Shown piece by piece: positions 25,245 to 34,827 of a DNA stretch of 64,000 nt. Below the pieces are notes generated by a model that saw only the letters and a list, made by a program, of their open reading frames with translations, was not told where the DNA came from and did no database searches. The stretch is taken from contig FXAI01000001.1 of the NCBI GenBank assembly GCA_900177435.1, positions 351,588-415,587 of the forward strand, written 5' to 3'. The stretch's first letter is position 1; each line of letters begins with the position of its first letter. A program made the position numbers and the translations under genes. This stretch comes from Alteromonadaceae bacterium Bs31. GTDB taxonomy: Bacteria; Pseudomonadota; Gammaproteobacteria; Pseudomonadales; Cellvibrionaceae.

Positions 25245-25769
25245 TTGAATAAGCATAAGGTAAATAGCAAGCCCTGGTACAGAGAGCCCTGGGGGTGGTT
25301 TGTGGCCGCGCCACTTATTGTGATTTTTTTCGTGTGTGCCATTTTGGTGGGTTCGGCCATAATATTTGGTGACGACGTGGTTACCGATGATTATTACAAA
25401 GAGGGAAGGCTGGTTAACAACCGTTTTACGGTTGAGAAAAATGCACGTGATAGGGGTATTGTTGCCACCTTTTCATATGATGAGCAACAAGCTCGATATG
25501 AATTGCTTTTTGCTAAGCCGCTTAAGCCCGACACCATTATTCGTTTACAACTTTCTCATCCTCTGCAGGCCGAGTTAGATCAAAATTTTGATTTACAAGG
25601 GGCCAGTACGACGCACTATTTCTTCGAAACGGATAGCCCCCTGAACGAGCGCTGGTATCTTCGTGTAGAAGGTTTTGTTTCCGACACCACTTCCGAGGCC
25701 AACGCGGTGGAGTGGCGTATCAGCGGGGAAATTAATTTTTCATCTGAAGACTCTGTGATCCTGCAGTAA
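25245..25769 (+). CDS. ccoH: cbb3 oxidase assembly protein FixH/CcoH
   Basis: The 174-residue protein has the FixH start (PWYREPWGWFVAAPLIVIFF), one transmembrane helix (about residues 20-42), the DDYYKEGR motif, and a periplasmic beta-rich domain. It interacts with CcoI and the assembling oxidase. The start is TTG; no ATG lies near. It is 42 bp after ccoG and 3 bp before ccoI. Confidence 0.92.
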   Translation: MNKHKVNSKPWYREPWGWFVAAPLIVIFFVCAILVGSAIIFGDDVVTDDYYKEGRLVNNRFTVEKNARDRGIVATFSYDEQQARYELLFAKPLKPDTIIRLQLSHPLQAELDQNFDLQGASTTHYFFETDSPLNERWYLRVEGFVSDTTSEANAVEWRISGEINFSSEDSVILQ

Positions 25770-25772
25770 GCC

Positions 25773-28163
25773 ATGCACAGCTGTTTTCATTGTGGCTTAC
25801 CCGCTCAAGCATCTATTTCCTGCGAGATAGCATCCGAACAAAAATATTTTTGTTGCCACGGTTGTATGTCGGTTGCCCAGTTGATTCATGAAGGTGGCCT
25901 GGACGGCTACTATCGATTTCGCGATGAGGCGGGAAACAAGCCAGACGAAGCTCAACATGATTTCCATGCTTATGATTTACCAGAAGTTCAGGCTCAATTT
26001 GTCAGCGAAGAAGGCGAGGGTATAAAGACGGCTCGTCTCTCGGTGCAAGGTATACACTGTGCGGCTTGTGCATGGCTTATTGAACAATTTCTGGAAAAGC
26101 ATCCTGCCGTAAAAAGTGTGCGAGTGAATGCCAGTAATCGCAGTTGTATACTGCGCTGGGACTCGCAGCAGTCGCGTTTAAGTGACTTGATGGCCCAGGT
26201 GCAACGCATCGGCTACAAGCCTCAGCCGGAACAGCAGCAGCAAAGGCAGGCCCAGCAGCGCAAAGAAACACACCTGGCCATGATGCGCCTCGGTGTTGCC
26301 GGTATCGGCATGATGCAAGTTGGTATGGTAGCGGTTGCCTTGTATGCCGGGGGTATACAGGGTATTGACGATTACTGGCAGGTTTTTCTCCGTTGGGTGA
26401 GCCTGGTGATCGCAACACCGGTGGTATTGTTTTCGGCTCGTCCCTTTTTCCATAATGCCTTTCGCGCATTAAAAATGGGGCGCCTCAATATGGACGTTCC
26501 CGTTTCTCTGGCGATAAGCCTGGCCTATGGGGCAAGTGCCTGGGCCACGTTTACCCGCAGTGGTGAAGTGTATTTTGATTCCGTGTCCATGTTTACATTT
26601 TTTCTTTTGCTGGGGCGCTTTCTTGAAATGCGCGCGCGCAACTCCAGCAGTTTCGCCAGCGAGAATTTACAGCAGCTATTGCCGCTTTCAGCAAGTCGAA
26701 TTCACAAAAATGAAAAGCAGGCGGTGCCGCTGGCTGCGCTAAAAGCAGGAGATAGAGTGTGGGTCGCCTCTGGTGAAACCATTCCTGCAGATGGCAAATT
26801 GTGCTCAGCTTTTGCCCGCGTAGACGAATCGTTATTAACCGGTGAATCAAAGCCGCAAAGAAAAAATGCTGGTGATTCGCTGGCCGCTGGTACTCAGGTT
26901 ACAGACCAAGCCTTGGAAATGCTGGTTGAAGCTACAGGTAGCAGCACGAAATTATCCGCAATAGAAAACCTGGTGCGGCAGGCTGGCCTGGAGAAGCCTC
27001 GTCAGGCAGCTTTGGCGGATCGTATCGCTGCCCACTTTGTGGCTGCAGTGCTGACGGTTTCCGTGATCACAGGAATATGCTGGTGGTTTATCGATGCGGA
27101 AAAAGCTTTTTGGGTGGTGCTGTCTGTTTTGGTTGTTACCTGCCCTTGTGCGCTTTCTTTGGCAACCCCAGCCGCTTTGACGGCGGGTGTAAATCGCGCG
27201 CGTGCGCTGGGGATATTAATTACCGGCCCGCAAGCAATGGAGGTTCTGCATAAAATCGATACCGTTGCGTTTGATAAAACCGGTACCTTAACGGAAGGAA
27301 AAATTCATATACAGTCGCTGATTTTCGCTGAGCCCGAGCATTCATTCAATGAATCTGAACAAGAACACTTGCTTGATATTATTGCAGCCTTGGAAAAGCC
27401 TTCCAGCCACCCCATTGCGGCTGCATTTGCACAGCGTGAGCAGACAGTGCTCTCTGAATCCACAGAAGTGATTGCCGGCCAAGGTGTAAAAGGTATTGTT
27501 GGCGGTGTGGAATATCGTTTTGGTAAGCCAGATTTCGCTGTGCCAGGGCGCAGGCTTGATTGCCCCGTAAAGCCTGCCATGTGGCAGTTACTTGCAAGAA
27601 AAGAGGGTGACGAATACTTAGCTCTGGTCTGGCTGGGGCTCAATGATAATTTACGTGCGGATGCGCTTAACAGCGTAGATACCCTGCGCAGTTCCCGCTA
27701 TTCAATTGCCTTGTTAAGTGGTGATAGAGCAAGCGTGGTAAGCGAAATAGCCAGTCAATTGGCGTTGCCTGATGCCCTCGCCGAGCTTCAGCCCGAGCAG
27801 AAATTGCAATGGTTACAGGCACAGCAACAGCAAGGGCACAAGGTATTGATGGTTGGCGATGGTATTAACGACGTGCCTGTACTGAGTGCCGCAGATGTTT
27901 CTATGGCCATGGGTGAGGCTACCCAGCTGGCTCAATCAAAAGCGGATAGTATTTTACTTAACGGCAGGCTCTCCACCATTCCGCTGCTTATTGAGCTTGC
28001 CCACCGCGTACAGAGAATTGTTCGTCAGAATCTGGCCTGGGCCCTGTTGTATAATTTGCTGGCCCTGCCGGCGGCGGCAATGGGCTTGTTGCCACCCTAC
28101 CTGGCAGCTATAGGGATGTCTTTTAGCTCTCTACTCGTTGTGCTCAATGCCACTAGACTGTAA
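25773..28163 (+). CDS. ccoI: Copper-exporting P1B-type ATPase for cbb3 oxidase assembly (CcoI/FixI)
   Basis: The 796-residue ATPase moves copper to the periplasm for CcoN maturation. It has the N-terminal CFHCG and CCHGC cysteine cluster typical of CcoI. A heavy-metal domain with GIHCAAC lies at 93-99, the CPC membrane motif at 457-459, and DKTGTLTEG with phosphorylated Asp501. GDGINDVPVLSAADVS lies near the C-terminus. Length and order match the family. It sits between ccoH and ccoS. Confidence 0.96.
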   Translation: MHSCFHCGLPAQASISCEIASEQKYFCCHGCMSVAQLIHEGGLDGYYRFRDEAGNKPDEAQHDFHAYDLPEVQAQFVSEEGEGIKTARLSVQGIHCAACAWLIEQFLEKHPAVKSVRVNASNRSCILRWDSQQSRLSDLMAQVQRIGYKPQPEQQQQRQAQQRKETHLAMMRLGVAGIGMMQVGMVAVALYAGGIQGIDDYWQVFLRWVSLVIATPVVLFSARPFFHNAFRALKMGRLNMDVPVSLAISLAYGASAWATFTRSGEVYFDSVSMFTFFLLLGRFLEMRARNSSSFASENLQQLLPLSASRIHKNEKQAVPLAALKAGDRVWVASGETIPADGKLCSAFARVDESLLTGESKPQRKNAGDSLAAGTQVTDQALEMLVEATGSSTKLSAIENLVRQAGLEKPRQAALADRIAAHFVAAVLTVSVITGICWWFIDAEKAFWVVLSVLVVTCPCALSLATPAALTAGVNRARALGILITGPQAMEVLHKIDTVAFDKTGTLTEGKIHIQSLIFAEPEHSFNESEQEHLLDIIAALEKPSSHPIAAAFAQREQTVLSESTEVIAGQGVKGIVGGVEYRFGKPDFAVPGRRLDCPVKPAMWQLLARKEGDEYLALVWLGLNDNLRADALNSVDTLRSSRYSIALLSGDRASVVSEIASQLALPDALAELQPEQKLQWLQAQQQQGHKVLMVGDGINDVPVLSAADVSMAMGEATQLAQSKADSILLNGRLSTIPLLIELAHRVQRIVRQNLAWALLYNLLALPAAAMGLLPPYLAAIGMSFSSLLVVLNATRL

Positions 28164-28176
28164 GAATTAATATTAT

Positions 28177-28377
28177 ATGCAAAGCTTGCTTATCCTTATT
28201 CCCCTGGCATTAATCATTGTGGCCATTGCCGTGGCTATTTTTTTATGGGCGGTGAAATCTGGTCAGTACGACGACCTTGATACCGAAGCACGCAGAATTC
28301 TGTTTGATGAACAAAAGCCTCAAGCAGAAAAGCAAAAAAACAAAGCAAAAAACAAAGTGAAAAATGATGGTGAGTGA
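28177..28377 (+). CDS. ccoS: cbb3 oxidase maturation protein CcoS
   Basis: The 66-residue protein has one helix (about residues 4-24), the CcoS hallmark [23 protein letters not shown], and a Lys-rich tail. CcoS is needed for cofactor insertion in CcoN. It overlaps the next gene by 14 bp. Confidence 0.94.
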   Translation: MQSLLILIPLALIIVAIAVAIFLWAVKSGQYDDLDTEARRILFDEQKPQAEKQKNKAKNKVKNDGE

Positions 28378-29089
28378 AACGCTAGTGGCTGCTCTGCTGC
28401 TAGGGCTGATGGGGGCGGGTCATTGTATTGGAATGTGTGGCGGACTTGCCGCAGGGCTGGCATTTGCCAATGGCGGCAAGAGCGCGTTTTTTCGCTTTGG
28501 CATACTTTTAAGCTACAACATAGGGCGGGTATTTAGCTACGCGCTTATCGGTGCTCTTTTTGCCTTTGTGTTTGGTGGGGTTGATCAGCTTAGCCCTCTG
28601 CCGGTACTTCGCCTTATTTCGGGTATCCTCTTGATAGGCATGGGCCTCTACCTTGCTGATTGGTGGAGAGGTTTGACACGCCTCGAGGCCCTGGGTGGGC
28701 ATGTTTGGAAATATCTTGCGCCGCTTGGCAAAAAACTGATGCCGGTTACTCGTTTGGATACTGCGCTCCTGCTTGGCGCAATATGGGGCTGGTTACCGTG
28801 TGGCCTGGTCTATTCTGTGTTGGCCCTGGCTGCGGTTCAAACCGACCCTGTCTCTGGGGCGATGGTAATGGCCGCCTTTGGTTTAGGTACCTTGCCCGCA
28901 ATTCTGTTTGGCGGTTTGGCCAGCGCTTGGGTTAAGCGGTACTTACAGAATAAAATATTGAGAGTCGGCTTTGGCATCGTATTTATCGCTTATGGCGTAT
29001 ACACTCTAGCGCCGGTTGTAACAATGTTCTTAATTGCTCTGGGTGTTATGGAGCCTGCGTCAGACCACTCAATGCATCACCACCACTAA
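28364..29089 (+). CDS. TauE/SafE-like (CcoI-associated) membrane protein with His-rich tail
   Basis: The 241-residue protein has about six helices. It carries the motifs [15 protein letters not shown] and [20 protein letters not shown], which place it in the sulfite exporter TauE/SafE-like family often found directly after ccoS. The two Cys-containing loops and the C-terminal SDHSMHHHH suggest binding of copper or another metal. A role in copper supply for the oxidase is inferred from the operon, not proven. It is translationally coupled to ccoS. Confidence 0.85.
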   Translation: MMVSETLVAALLLGLMGAGHCIGMCGGLAAGLAFANGGKSAFFRFGILLSYNIGRVFSYALIGALFAFVFGGVDQLSPLPVLRLISGILLIGMGLYLADWWRGLTRLEALGGHVWKYLAPLGKKLMPVTRLDTALLLGAIWGWLPCGLVYSVLALAAVQTDPVSGAMVMAAFGLGTLPAILFGGLASAWVKRYLQNKILRVGFGIVFIAYGVYTLAPVVTMFLIALGVMEPASDHSMHHHH

Positions 29090-29122
29090 TCAGGCATCGT
29101 TCTGAATAGTGCGGAGAAAACT

Positions 29123-29683
29123 ATGATTTCTGTACTTGTGCCAATAGCAGATGGTACCGAAGAGCTTGAAGCAGTAACGGTTATTGACGTGCTCAGAAGA
29201 GCTGGGGCTGAGGTGAGTATTGCCTCTGTGATGCCCAGCAAAAATATCCTGGCATCACGCGGGGTGAAGATAGAAGCTGACTGCCTGATAGACGCCTGTG
29301 CGGTGCAAACCTGGGATGTTATTGTGCTGCCTGGCGGTATGCCCGGGGCTGAGCATTTTCAGAACTGTAAAGCACTGATCACTTTGCTTAAATCTCAGAT
29401 TGCTGCGGATCGCTGGATAGCGGCAATTTGCTCTGCTCCGGCTGTAGTGCTGGGGCGGCACGACCTGATTGGCGATAAAAACGCTACGTGTTATCCCGCT
29501 TTTCAGCAGGAACTACAAGCCAAGGTTGCCCACCTTGCTCACAAGAAAGTTGTGGTGGACCACAAGTTAATAACCAGCCAGGGCCCAGGCACTGCCACTG
29601 AATTTGCTCTCACAATTGTTAATGAAGTGTTTGGCGATGATAAAGCCGCGCAGGTGGCTGCAGGCATGCTGAGCAACTATTAA
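29123..29683 (+). CDS. yajL: DJ-1/PfpI family protein YajL
   Basis: The 186-residue cytosolic protein has the DJ-1 fold with the nucleophile elbow AAICSAPAVVL (Cys103), the GTEELEAV metal/acid region with Glu14 or Glu15, and VLPGGMPGAEH. The family is tied to oxidative stress protection, as a chaperone or protein deglycase. The assigned activity is debated. It follows the cco cluster and precedes tRNA-Pro. Confidence 0.93.
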   Translation: MISVLVPIADGTEELEAVTVIDVLRRAGAEVSIASVMPSKNILASRGVKIEADCLIDACAVQTWDVIVLPGGMPGAEHFQNCKALITLLKSQIAADRWIAAICSAPAVVLGRHDLIGDKNATCYPAFQQELQAKVAHLAHKKVVVDHKLITSQGPGTATEFALTIVNEVFGDDKAAQVAAGMLSNY

Positions 29684-29712
29684 AGATGTAACTTGTAAAG
29701 ATGTAACTTGGC
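29684..29712. repeat. 15-bp tandem duplication
   Basis: AAAGATGTAACTTG occurs twice in tandem directly after the yajL stop codon. It looks like a simple slippage duplication. Confidence 0.6.
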
Positions 29713-29782
29713 TGTGTTGTTTTCAGCAAGGCACACGGCTCTTCTATAAGGCCGTTGAGTAAGCAGGCTGTTACTTTTATAG

Positions 29783-29859
29783 TGGTCGGAGCGAAAGGAT
29801 TTGAACCTTCGACCCCCGCCTCCCGAAGGCGGTGCTCTACCAGGCTGAGCTACGCTCCG
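29783..29859 (-). tRNA. tRNA-Pro (anticodon CGG)
   Basis: Read on the minus strand, the 77-nt sequence has a CGGAGCG/CGCTCCG acceptor stem, A discriminator and encoded CCA. It has a GCTC/GAGC D arm, an anticodon stem CCGCC/GGCGG around TTCGGGA (anticodon CGG), and a T loop TTCAAAT. Confidence 0.97.
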
Positions 29860-29882
29860 CACTTGAATAATTCTTCTCGATA

Positions 29883-29910
29883 ATTCTATCAACTATCTGC
29901 CAGTTCTCAA
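29883..29910 (-). promoter_or_regulatory. Promoter of tRNA-Pro
   Basis: On the minus strand TTGAGA and TAGAAT are 16 bp apart, and the -10 element lies 23 bp before the mature tRNA 5' end. That leaves a short leader for RNase P removal. Confidence 0.55.
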
Positions 29911-30161
29911 CACTGGCTGTATCCTGTGGCGCTCATTAGAGTAGTACTCCAGGCGGGGTGTTACTGGGGATTCTTGCTCGATAACTCACATTGTGGGCCA
30001 CAGGCTATCGCGTCGGCCCCTGCGCTTGTGCCTCAAACCTTGTACACCGGTTGCCTTGGCTGCGTGCTGCGGAGTATTCTTCGCCCTTCCTTGTTCGTAA
30101 TTATTATTTACGAGCCATTACAACCCATTACTTTCCGTAGCTATCACTGGGGTGAAAAATC
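29911..30161. other. Intergenic stretch, nothing recognised
   Basis: No convincing gene or RNA is visible between the tRNA promoter and gloA. An open frame in this interval has no ribosome site or recognisable motif. Confidence 0.4.
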
Positions 30162-30548
30162 ATGAAATTGTTACACACTATGATACGTGTTGGTGACCTT
30201 GATAAGTCTTTGGCTTTTTATACTGAGATCCTGGGTATGAAGCTTTTGCGTAAAAAAGACTACCCGGAGGGCAAGTTCACTAATGTCTTTGTGGGTTATG
30301 GTGACGAATCGGAAAACACGGTGGTAGAGCTGACCCACAATTGGGATACCTCTAGCTACAGCATGGGTGATGGTTTCGGCCATTTGGCCATAGGCGTGGA
30401 AGACGTTTACGCGGCTTGTGAAAAAATCAAAGCCGCCGGTGGCAAGGTTGTTCGGGAAGCGGGCCCCATGAAACATGGCAGTACAATATTGGCCTTCGTT
30501 GAAGACCCGGATGGCTATAAAATTGAGCTGCTCTCCCTAAATCGATAA
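30162..30548 (+). CDS. gloA: Lactoylglutathione lyase (glyoxalase I)
   Basis: The 128-residue enzyme converts the methylglyoxal-glutathione adduct to S-lactoylglutathione. The metal ligands His5, Glu56, His74 and Glu122 are all in place, in LLHTMIRVGDLDKS, VVELTHNW, GFGHLAIGV and GYKIELL. Length and motifs match the Ni-dependent E. coli type. Confidence 0.96.
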   Translation: MKLLHTMIRVGDLDKSLAFYTEILGMKLLRKKDYPEGKFTNVFVGYGDESENTVVELTHNWDTSSYSMGDGFGHLAIGVEDVYAACEKIKAAGGKVVREAGPMKHGSTILAFVEDPDGYKIELLSLNR

Positions 30549-30574
30549 ACCTTTTTATAAACCGTGGTAGACAT

Positions 30575-32749
30575 GTGATGCATCTCCTCCGGGTGAGTGG
30601 AGGGGGGGTGTTGCAAGACGGTTTTATTCCCGAATTAATTGCCAGGTTAATACTTAGAAAATTGAAAACACTTTTAATCGACAACTTCGATTCATTTACT
30701 TACAACCTCTATCAACTCATTGCCGGAGTGAATCGCCTGGCGCCTGTGGTCATCAAAAATAACGAATTCAGCTGGCGTGAACTAAGTCGATACAGCTTCG
30801 ATAATATCGTTATCAGCCCCGGCCCCGGCAGGCCTGATAGAGCTGCGGACTTTGGTGTATGTAGCGATGTTATTCGCAATGCAAATGTACCCATACTCGG
30901 GGTTTGTCTTGGGCACCAGGGTATTTGTTTATCTCAGGGGGGGGAAATCGATTATGCCGCAACGGTGATGCATGGGCGTATCAGCCGCGTGCATCATGAG
31001 GCAACAGGCTTGTTCGAGGGAATTCGCTCGCCCTTTGATGTGGTGCGTTATCACTCTCTTCTAGTGTCCCAGGTGCCTGAGGACATGGAGGTAACAGCCT
31101 ATACTGATGACCAGATTGTTATGGCTCTTGCCCATAAATATCGCCCCTTGTGGGGCCTGCAGTTTCATCCGGAATCTATCTGCACCGAGTTTGGTGAGCA
31201 AATACTTAAAAATTTTCGCGACCTGAGTGTAAAGTACAACCGGGAAGAGAAAACGCTGGATAGCAGTGGCAGGGCTCATTTTAAGCCTTCGGAAACAAAT
31301 AAAGATAGTGTAAAAACTCGGCAGGATTCCCGCAGGAAATTAGAAATATTTTATAAAAAGCTTACGCTTTTTCCCGATGCCGAGTCTGTTTTTAAAGATC
31401 TGTTTTCCAGCTCGGAAAATGCCTTTTGGTTGGACTCCTGCTTGCTGAATGATTCCTCCCGTTTTTCATTTATGGGCGACGACAGTGGTCCACTGTCGGA
31501 GTTTATAAGTTCTGACCAGCTGGCTACTGAGCATTCAGATATTTTCGCCGTACTGGAACAGCGCATTCAAGCTTTAGATGTCCAGCAGGAAGATCTTCCT
31601 TTCGATTTCCAGTTGGGCTATGTGGGTTATTTTGGCTACGAGCTAAAGTCGGTGTGTGGCTATAGCGCTAAACACCGGGCCCAAGACCCGGATGCGATGT
31701 TTCTTTTCGCCGATCGCTTAATTGCTTTTGATCATGTCGAAAATTGCCTTTATCTACTCTGTGTTGATGAGCCCGATTCTCGAGAGGCAGCAGAACAATG
31801 GTTGGCGACTACCGAGAATACCTTGCTTAAGCTGGAAAACTCGCCGCGCATGAGTGAGAAAAAGCAGCGAGGAAACGAACGTGAGCTTGATGACAGCACA
31901 TTACTGGATGGCGTTACGTTCGCACAAGATAAACCTGCGTACCTCAAAGCGATTGCTGCGGCGAAAGCGGCTATTAAGGCGGGTGAAAGTTACGAATTGT
32001 GTTTGACTAATATGTTGAGCAAAGAGACACAGGTAGACCCTTTGACCCTCTATGCCATATTACGTGAGGACAACCCGGCACCCTACGCCTGCTTTTTGAA
32101 GTATAGAGGGCTGCATATTCTCTCCTGCTCACCGGAGCGCTTCCTAACGATTAACCCCCAGGGGGTAGTGGAGACCAAGCCTATTAAAGGCACCCGCAAG
32201 CGAGGTGCCTCGGCTCTTGAGGATGAAGCGCTTATCTCTGACCTTTGTAATAATGAGAAGGACAGAGCAGAAAATTTGATGATTGTCGATTTATTGCGCA
32301 ACGATCTTGGTCAGGTTTCCGATATAGGCAGTGTGCAGGTAGATAAATTGTTCGACGTGGAAAGCTACGCCACGGTTCATCAGCTGGTCAGCACTATTCG
32401 AAGTCGTCTAAGGCGGGATAAGTCTGCGGTGGATTGTTTTAAGGCATGTTTTCCCGGTGGAAGCATGACGGGCGCTCCCAAGAAGCGAACTTTAGCCTTA
32501 TTGGACCAACTGGAAACCCGTGCCCGGGGGGTGTATTCCGGCAGCATTGGTTACTTCTCCCTTACGGGCTGCGCAGATTTCAGTATTGTTATTCGAACCG
32601 TGCTGTTAAAACAGGGAATGGCAGAGATAGGCGTGGGCGGAGCAATTGTTGATCTTTCCGACCCCGAGAGTGAGTGGAAGGAAATCATACTTAAAAGCCA
32701 GGCCTTACTGGCGGCCATAAACAGGGCAGAGCACCTAGCGCAACAATAG
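30575..32749 (+). CDS. pabAB: Fused aminodeoxychorismate synthase (PabA-PabB)
   Basis: The protein joins a glutamine amidotransferase (LLIDNFDSFTYN, GVCLGHQG with the nucleophile Cys, and QFHPES) to a chorismate-binding domain. The latter has ESYELCLTNML, SPERFL, KPIKGTRKRG and GGSMTGAPKKRTLALLDQLE. It makes 4-amino-4-deoxychorismate for folate synthesis. The KPIKGT motif is typical of PabB rather than anthranilate synthase. The start is uncertain. GTG at 30575 gives 724 residues, GTG or TTG at 30608-30611 has a GGAGG site, and TTG at 30662 gives the canonical MKTLLIDNF. Most gammaproteobacteria encode PabA and PabB separately, so the fusion is notable. Confidence 0.9.
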   Translation: MMHLLRVSGGGVLQDGFIPELIARLILRKLKTLLIDNFDSFTYNLYQLIAGVNRLAPVVIKNNEFSWRELSRYSFDNIVISPGPGRPDRAADFGVCSDVIRNANVPILGVCLGHQGICLSQGGEIDYAATVMHGRISRVHHEATGLFEGIRSPFDVVRYHSLLVSQVPEDMEVTAYTDDQIVMALAHKYRPLWGLQFHPESICTEFGEQILKNFRDLSVKYNREEKTLDSSGRAHFKPSETNKDSVKTRQDSRRKLEIFYKKLTLFPDAESVFKDLFSSSENAFWLDSCLLNDSSRFSFMGDDSGPLSEFISSDQLATEHSDIFAVLEQRIQALDVQQEDLPFDFQLGYVGYFGYELKSVCGYSAKHRAQDPDAMFLFADRLIAFDHVENCLYLLCVDEPDSREAAEQWLATTENTLLKLENSPRMSEKKQRGNERELDDSTLLDGVTFAQDKPAYLKAIAAAKAAIKAGESYELCLTNMLSKETQVDPLTLYAILREDNPAPYACFLKYRGLHILSCSPERFLTINPQGVVETKPIKGTRKRGASALEDEALISDLCNNEKDRAENLMIVDLLRNDLGQVSDIGSVQVDKLFDVESYATVHQLVSTIRSRLRRDKSAVDCFKACFPGGSMTGAPKKRTLALLDQLETRARGVYSGSIGYFSLTGCADFSIVIRTVLLKQGMAEIGVGGAIVDLSDPESEWKEIILKSQALLAAINRAEHLAQQ

Positions 32750-32828
32750 CGTGAAATCCTTCCGGTTCCTTATGATTTATCTGCTATAAATGTAGTGATA
32801 ATAGATAAATAGGGCATGAAGCCTCTCC

Positions 32829-33455
32829 ATGAACCAAATCTTCATTGCAAACCCAAAAGGCGGCTGCGGTAAAACCACCATTGCAACTCAATTAGCGGGC
32901 TATTTCGCTAATCAGGGGCGTGGGGTTTTGTTGGTAGATCATGATGCTCAGCGTTCCAGCTCCGACTGGCTTGGCAGCAGGCCTGCGGTTTGTGCGCCGA
33001 TTAATCTAGTGGCGTCGTCTGTGGATGTTCCTGTGGATGATGGCAGTGCGGACACCATTGTGCATGATATGCCTGCCGCCTGGGATATGGACCATGTGGC
33101 CGATATTATTCGTGATGGCGATAAGGTGCTGATACCTGTTCTTTCTTCCCCCACCGATATTAAAGCGTGTTTGCGCTTTGTTATGGGGCTATATCGTTCC
33201 GGTGTGATGGAGTCGAATATCAGTATAGGCCTGGTGGCCAATCGTTCCCGCATGAAAACACGTTACTTTCAGGTGCTGTTAGAATTTGTCGGGCGGCTGG
33301 AGCTGCCCTTAGTGGCGAGCTTGAGGGACACACAAAATTATGTGAAAGCGATGGACAGAGGGCTGACCATTTTTGATCTTCCCCCCTCACGTGTTGCTGC
33401 GGATGTAGAACAGTGGCAGCCTATCTTCGAGTGGTTGCAAGCCACGGAGCACTAG
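32829..33455 (+). CDS. ParA-family ATPase
   Basis: The 208-residue protein has the deviant Walker A motif [24 protein letters not shown] and a VHDMPAAWD Walker B region, as in small ParA/MinD-type ATPases. No ParB or centromere-like repeat is adjacent, so it is probably not a chromosome partitioning ParA. Related orphan proteins position cell components. The gene converges on rnfE and their ends overlap by 4 bp. Confidence 0.88.
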   Translation: MNQIFIANPKGGCGKTTIATQLAGYFANQGRGVLLVDHDAQRSSSDWLGSRPAVCAPINLVASSVDVPVDDGSADTIVHDMPAAWDMDHVADIIRDGDKVLIPVLSSPTDIKACLRFVMGLYRSGVMESNISIGLVANRSRMKTRYFQVLLEFVGRLELPLVASLRDTQNYVKAMDRGLTIFDLPPSRVAADVEQWQPIFEWLQATEH

Positions 33456-34162
33456 GCAACTTCTCCGGTTGTTCTAACACGTTTAGAGCCTTTAACGACC
33501 CCGGCGCGATTTTTCGCTGCTCTTTTCTTGGCTTCGATATCAATCATATTTTTAATGGCAATGAGCAGCCCGGCGATAAGAAACGCACCCGGCGGCAACA
33601 CTGCCACAAGAAAGCCTTTGTAGTTTTCGCCAAATACAGTTAATTTCCAGCTTCGTGCCGCTTCGCCGAATATTAAATGCATATTGTCGAATAGCGTTCC
33701 CGCACCGAGAATTTCCCGCAGTATTCCGATGGCCAGCAGCACCAGTAGGAAGCCCATACCCATCATAAAGCCATCGAGCGCTGAAGGTAGGATAGGGTGT
33801 TTGCTGGCAAAGGCGTCCGCCCTGCCAAGGATGGAACAGTTGGTAACAATTAAAGGAATAAAAATACCGAGGATCTGGTAGAGCTCATAGGTATAAGCCT
33901 GCATTAATAATTCTGCACAGGTGGTGAAGGCAGCGATAATCATTACGAAGGCCGGTAACCTGACTGCATCGCTAACGGCGTTGCGAATGAGTGAAACTGC
34001 AACATTGGAGCCCACCAATACCAGCAGGGTTGCAAGGCCGAGGCCCAGAGCATTAACCACACTGCCGGTAACCGCCAGCAGCGGGCATAAGCCGAGCAGT
34101 TGTACCAATGCTGGATTGTTTTTCCATAAACCGTTAACGGTAATTTCACGAAGCTCTGACAT
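33452..34162 (-). CDS. rnfE: Rnf complex subunit RnfE
   Basis: The 236-residue membrane protein has about six helices and the RnfE/NqrD motifs [19 protein letters not shown] and [21 protein letters not shown]. It is part of the ion-translocating ferredoxin:NAD oxidoreductase. It is the last gene of the minus-strand rnfABCDGE operon, 2 bp after rnfG. Confidence 0.96.
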   Translation of the reverse strand: MSELREITVNGLWKNNPALVQLLGLCPLLAVTGSVVNALGLGLATLLVLVGSNVAVSLIRNAVSDAVRLPAFVMIIAAFTTCAELLMQAYTYELYQILGIFIPLIVTNCSILGRADAFASKHPILPSALDGFMMGMGFLLVLLAIGILREILGAGTLFDNMHLIFGEAARSWKLTVFGENYKGFLVAVLPPGAFLIAGLLIAIKNMIDIEAKKRAAKNRAGVVKGSKRVRTTGEVA

Positions 34163-34164
34163 GG

Positions 34165-34827
34165 CTACTTACCTTCCTGCTCTTCTTGGGCAAAAAGCAG
34201 GTCTTTGTGGTTCTGATAAAACTCAAGGGTTTGTTTAACACGCTTAACAACCGCTCTGGGTGTAATAGTTGCGCCAGTGAACTGATCAAATGCGCCACCA
34301 TCTTTTTTAACCGCCCATTGATCGGCCTCTGGTGTATTTAAGGATTTGTGGTTGAAGGAGAGTATCCAGTCACTTTTTCGCAAATCTACTTTATCGCCAA
34401 GCCCTGGTGTTTCTTTGTGGGCCAGAACGCGAACGCCGGCAATGGAGCCATCGGTATTTACACCAATAATAAGTTTTATCTCGCCACTGTAGCCATCGGG
34501 GGCGCTTGCCGGAATAATCGCGGCCACAGCCTGGCCCTTATTAAAGGCCAAGTGAATCTGGCCGCTTTCTTTCAAGCCCAAATCCTGCAGAAAATTTTCC
34601 GGGATAGGAAAAATATCGTCGAGCATATTATTGTCGTGACGATGCTGAGGAACGATTTCAAGTAGCGCGGCTTGAGCAGCTTTCTTTTCTTCTTCTGCAA
34701 TTCGCGGGGCTGTTGATTGATAGGTGAAGGCAAGCAGGCCCGCTGTGATTATGGCGAACAAGGTGAGAATCAGGGCGTTTTTACTGATGGCTTTTACTAA
34801 CACCTTATTTATTTGCTCCGTGGCCAT
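34165..34827 (-). CDS. rnfG: Rnf complex subunit RnfG
   Basis: The 220-residue protein has one N-terminal helix ([20 protein letters not shown]) and a periplasmic FMN-binding domain. The covalent attachment motif TGATIT lies within [15 protein letters not shown] chose the ATG at 34827 (MATEQINKV), which overlaps the rnfD stop by about 23 bp; an upstream start would lengthen the overlap. Confidence 0.95.
   Translation of the reverse strand: MATEQINKVLVKAISKNALILTLFAIITAGLLAFTYQSTAPRIAEEEKKAAQAALLEIVPQHRHDNNMLDDIFPIPENFLQDLGLKESGQIHLAFNKGQAVAAIIPASAPDGYSGEIKLIIGVNTDGSIAGVRVLAHKETPGLGDKVDLRKSDWILSFNHKSLNTPEADQWAVKKDGGAFDQFTGATITPRAVVKRVKQTLEFYQNHKDLLFAQEEQEGK

Noticed and set aside
28364..29089. 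C-terminal HHHH as a cloning tag
   Set aside because: Four histidines after SDHSM fit a natural metal-binding tail in a copper-related operon. The gene is in its native context and overlaps ccoS.
32829..33455. Chromosome or plasmid partition locus
   Set aside because: Only a ParA-like gene is present; there is no ParB and there are no parS-like repeats, and the neighbours are metabolic genes.
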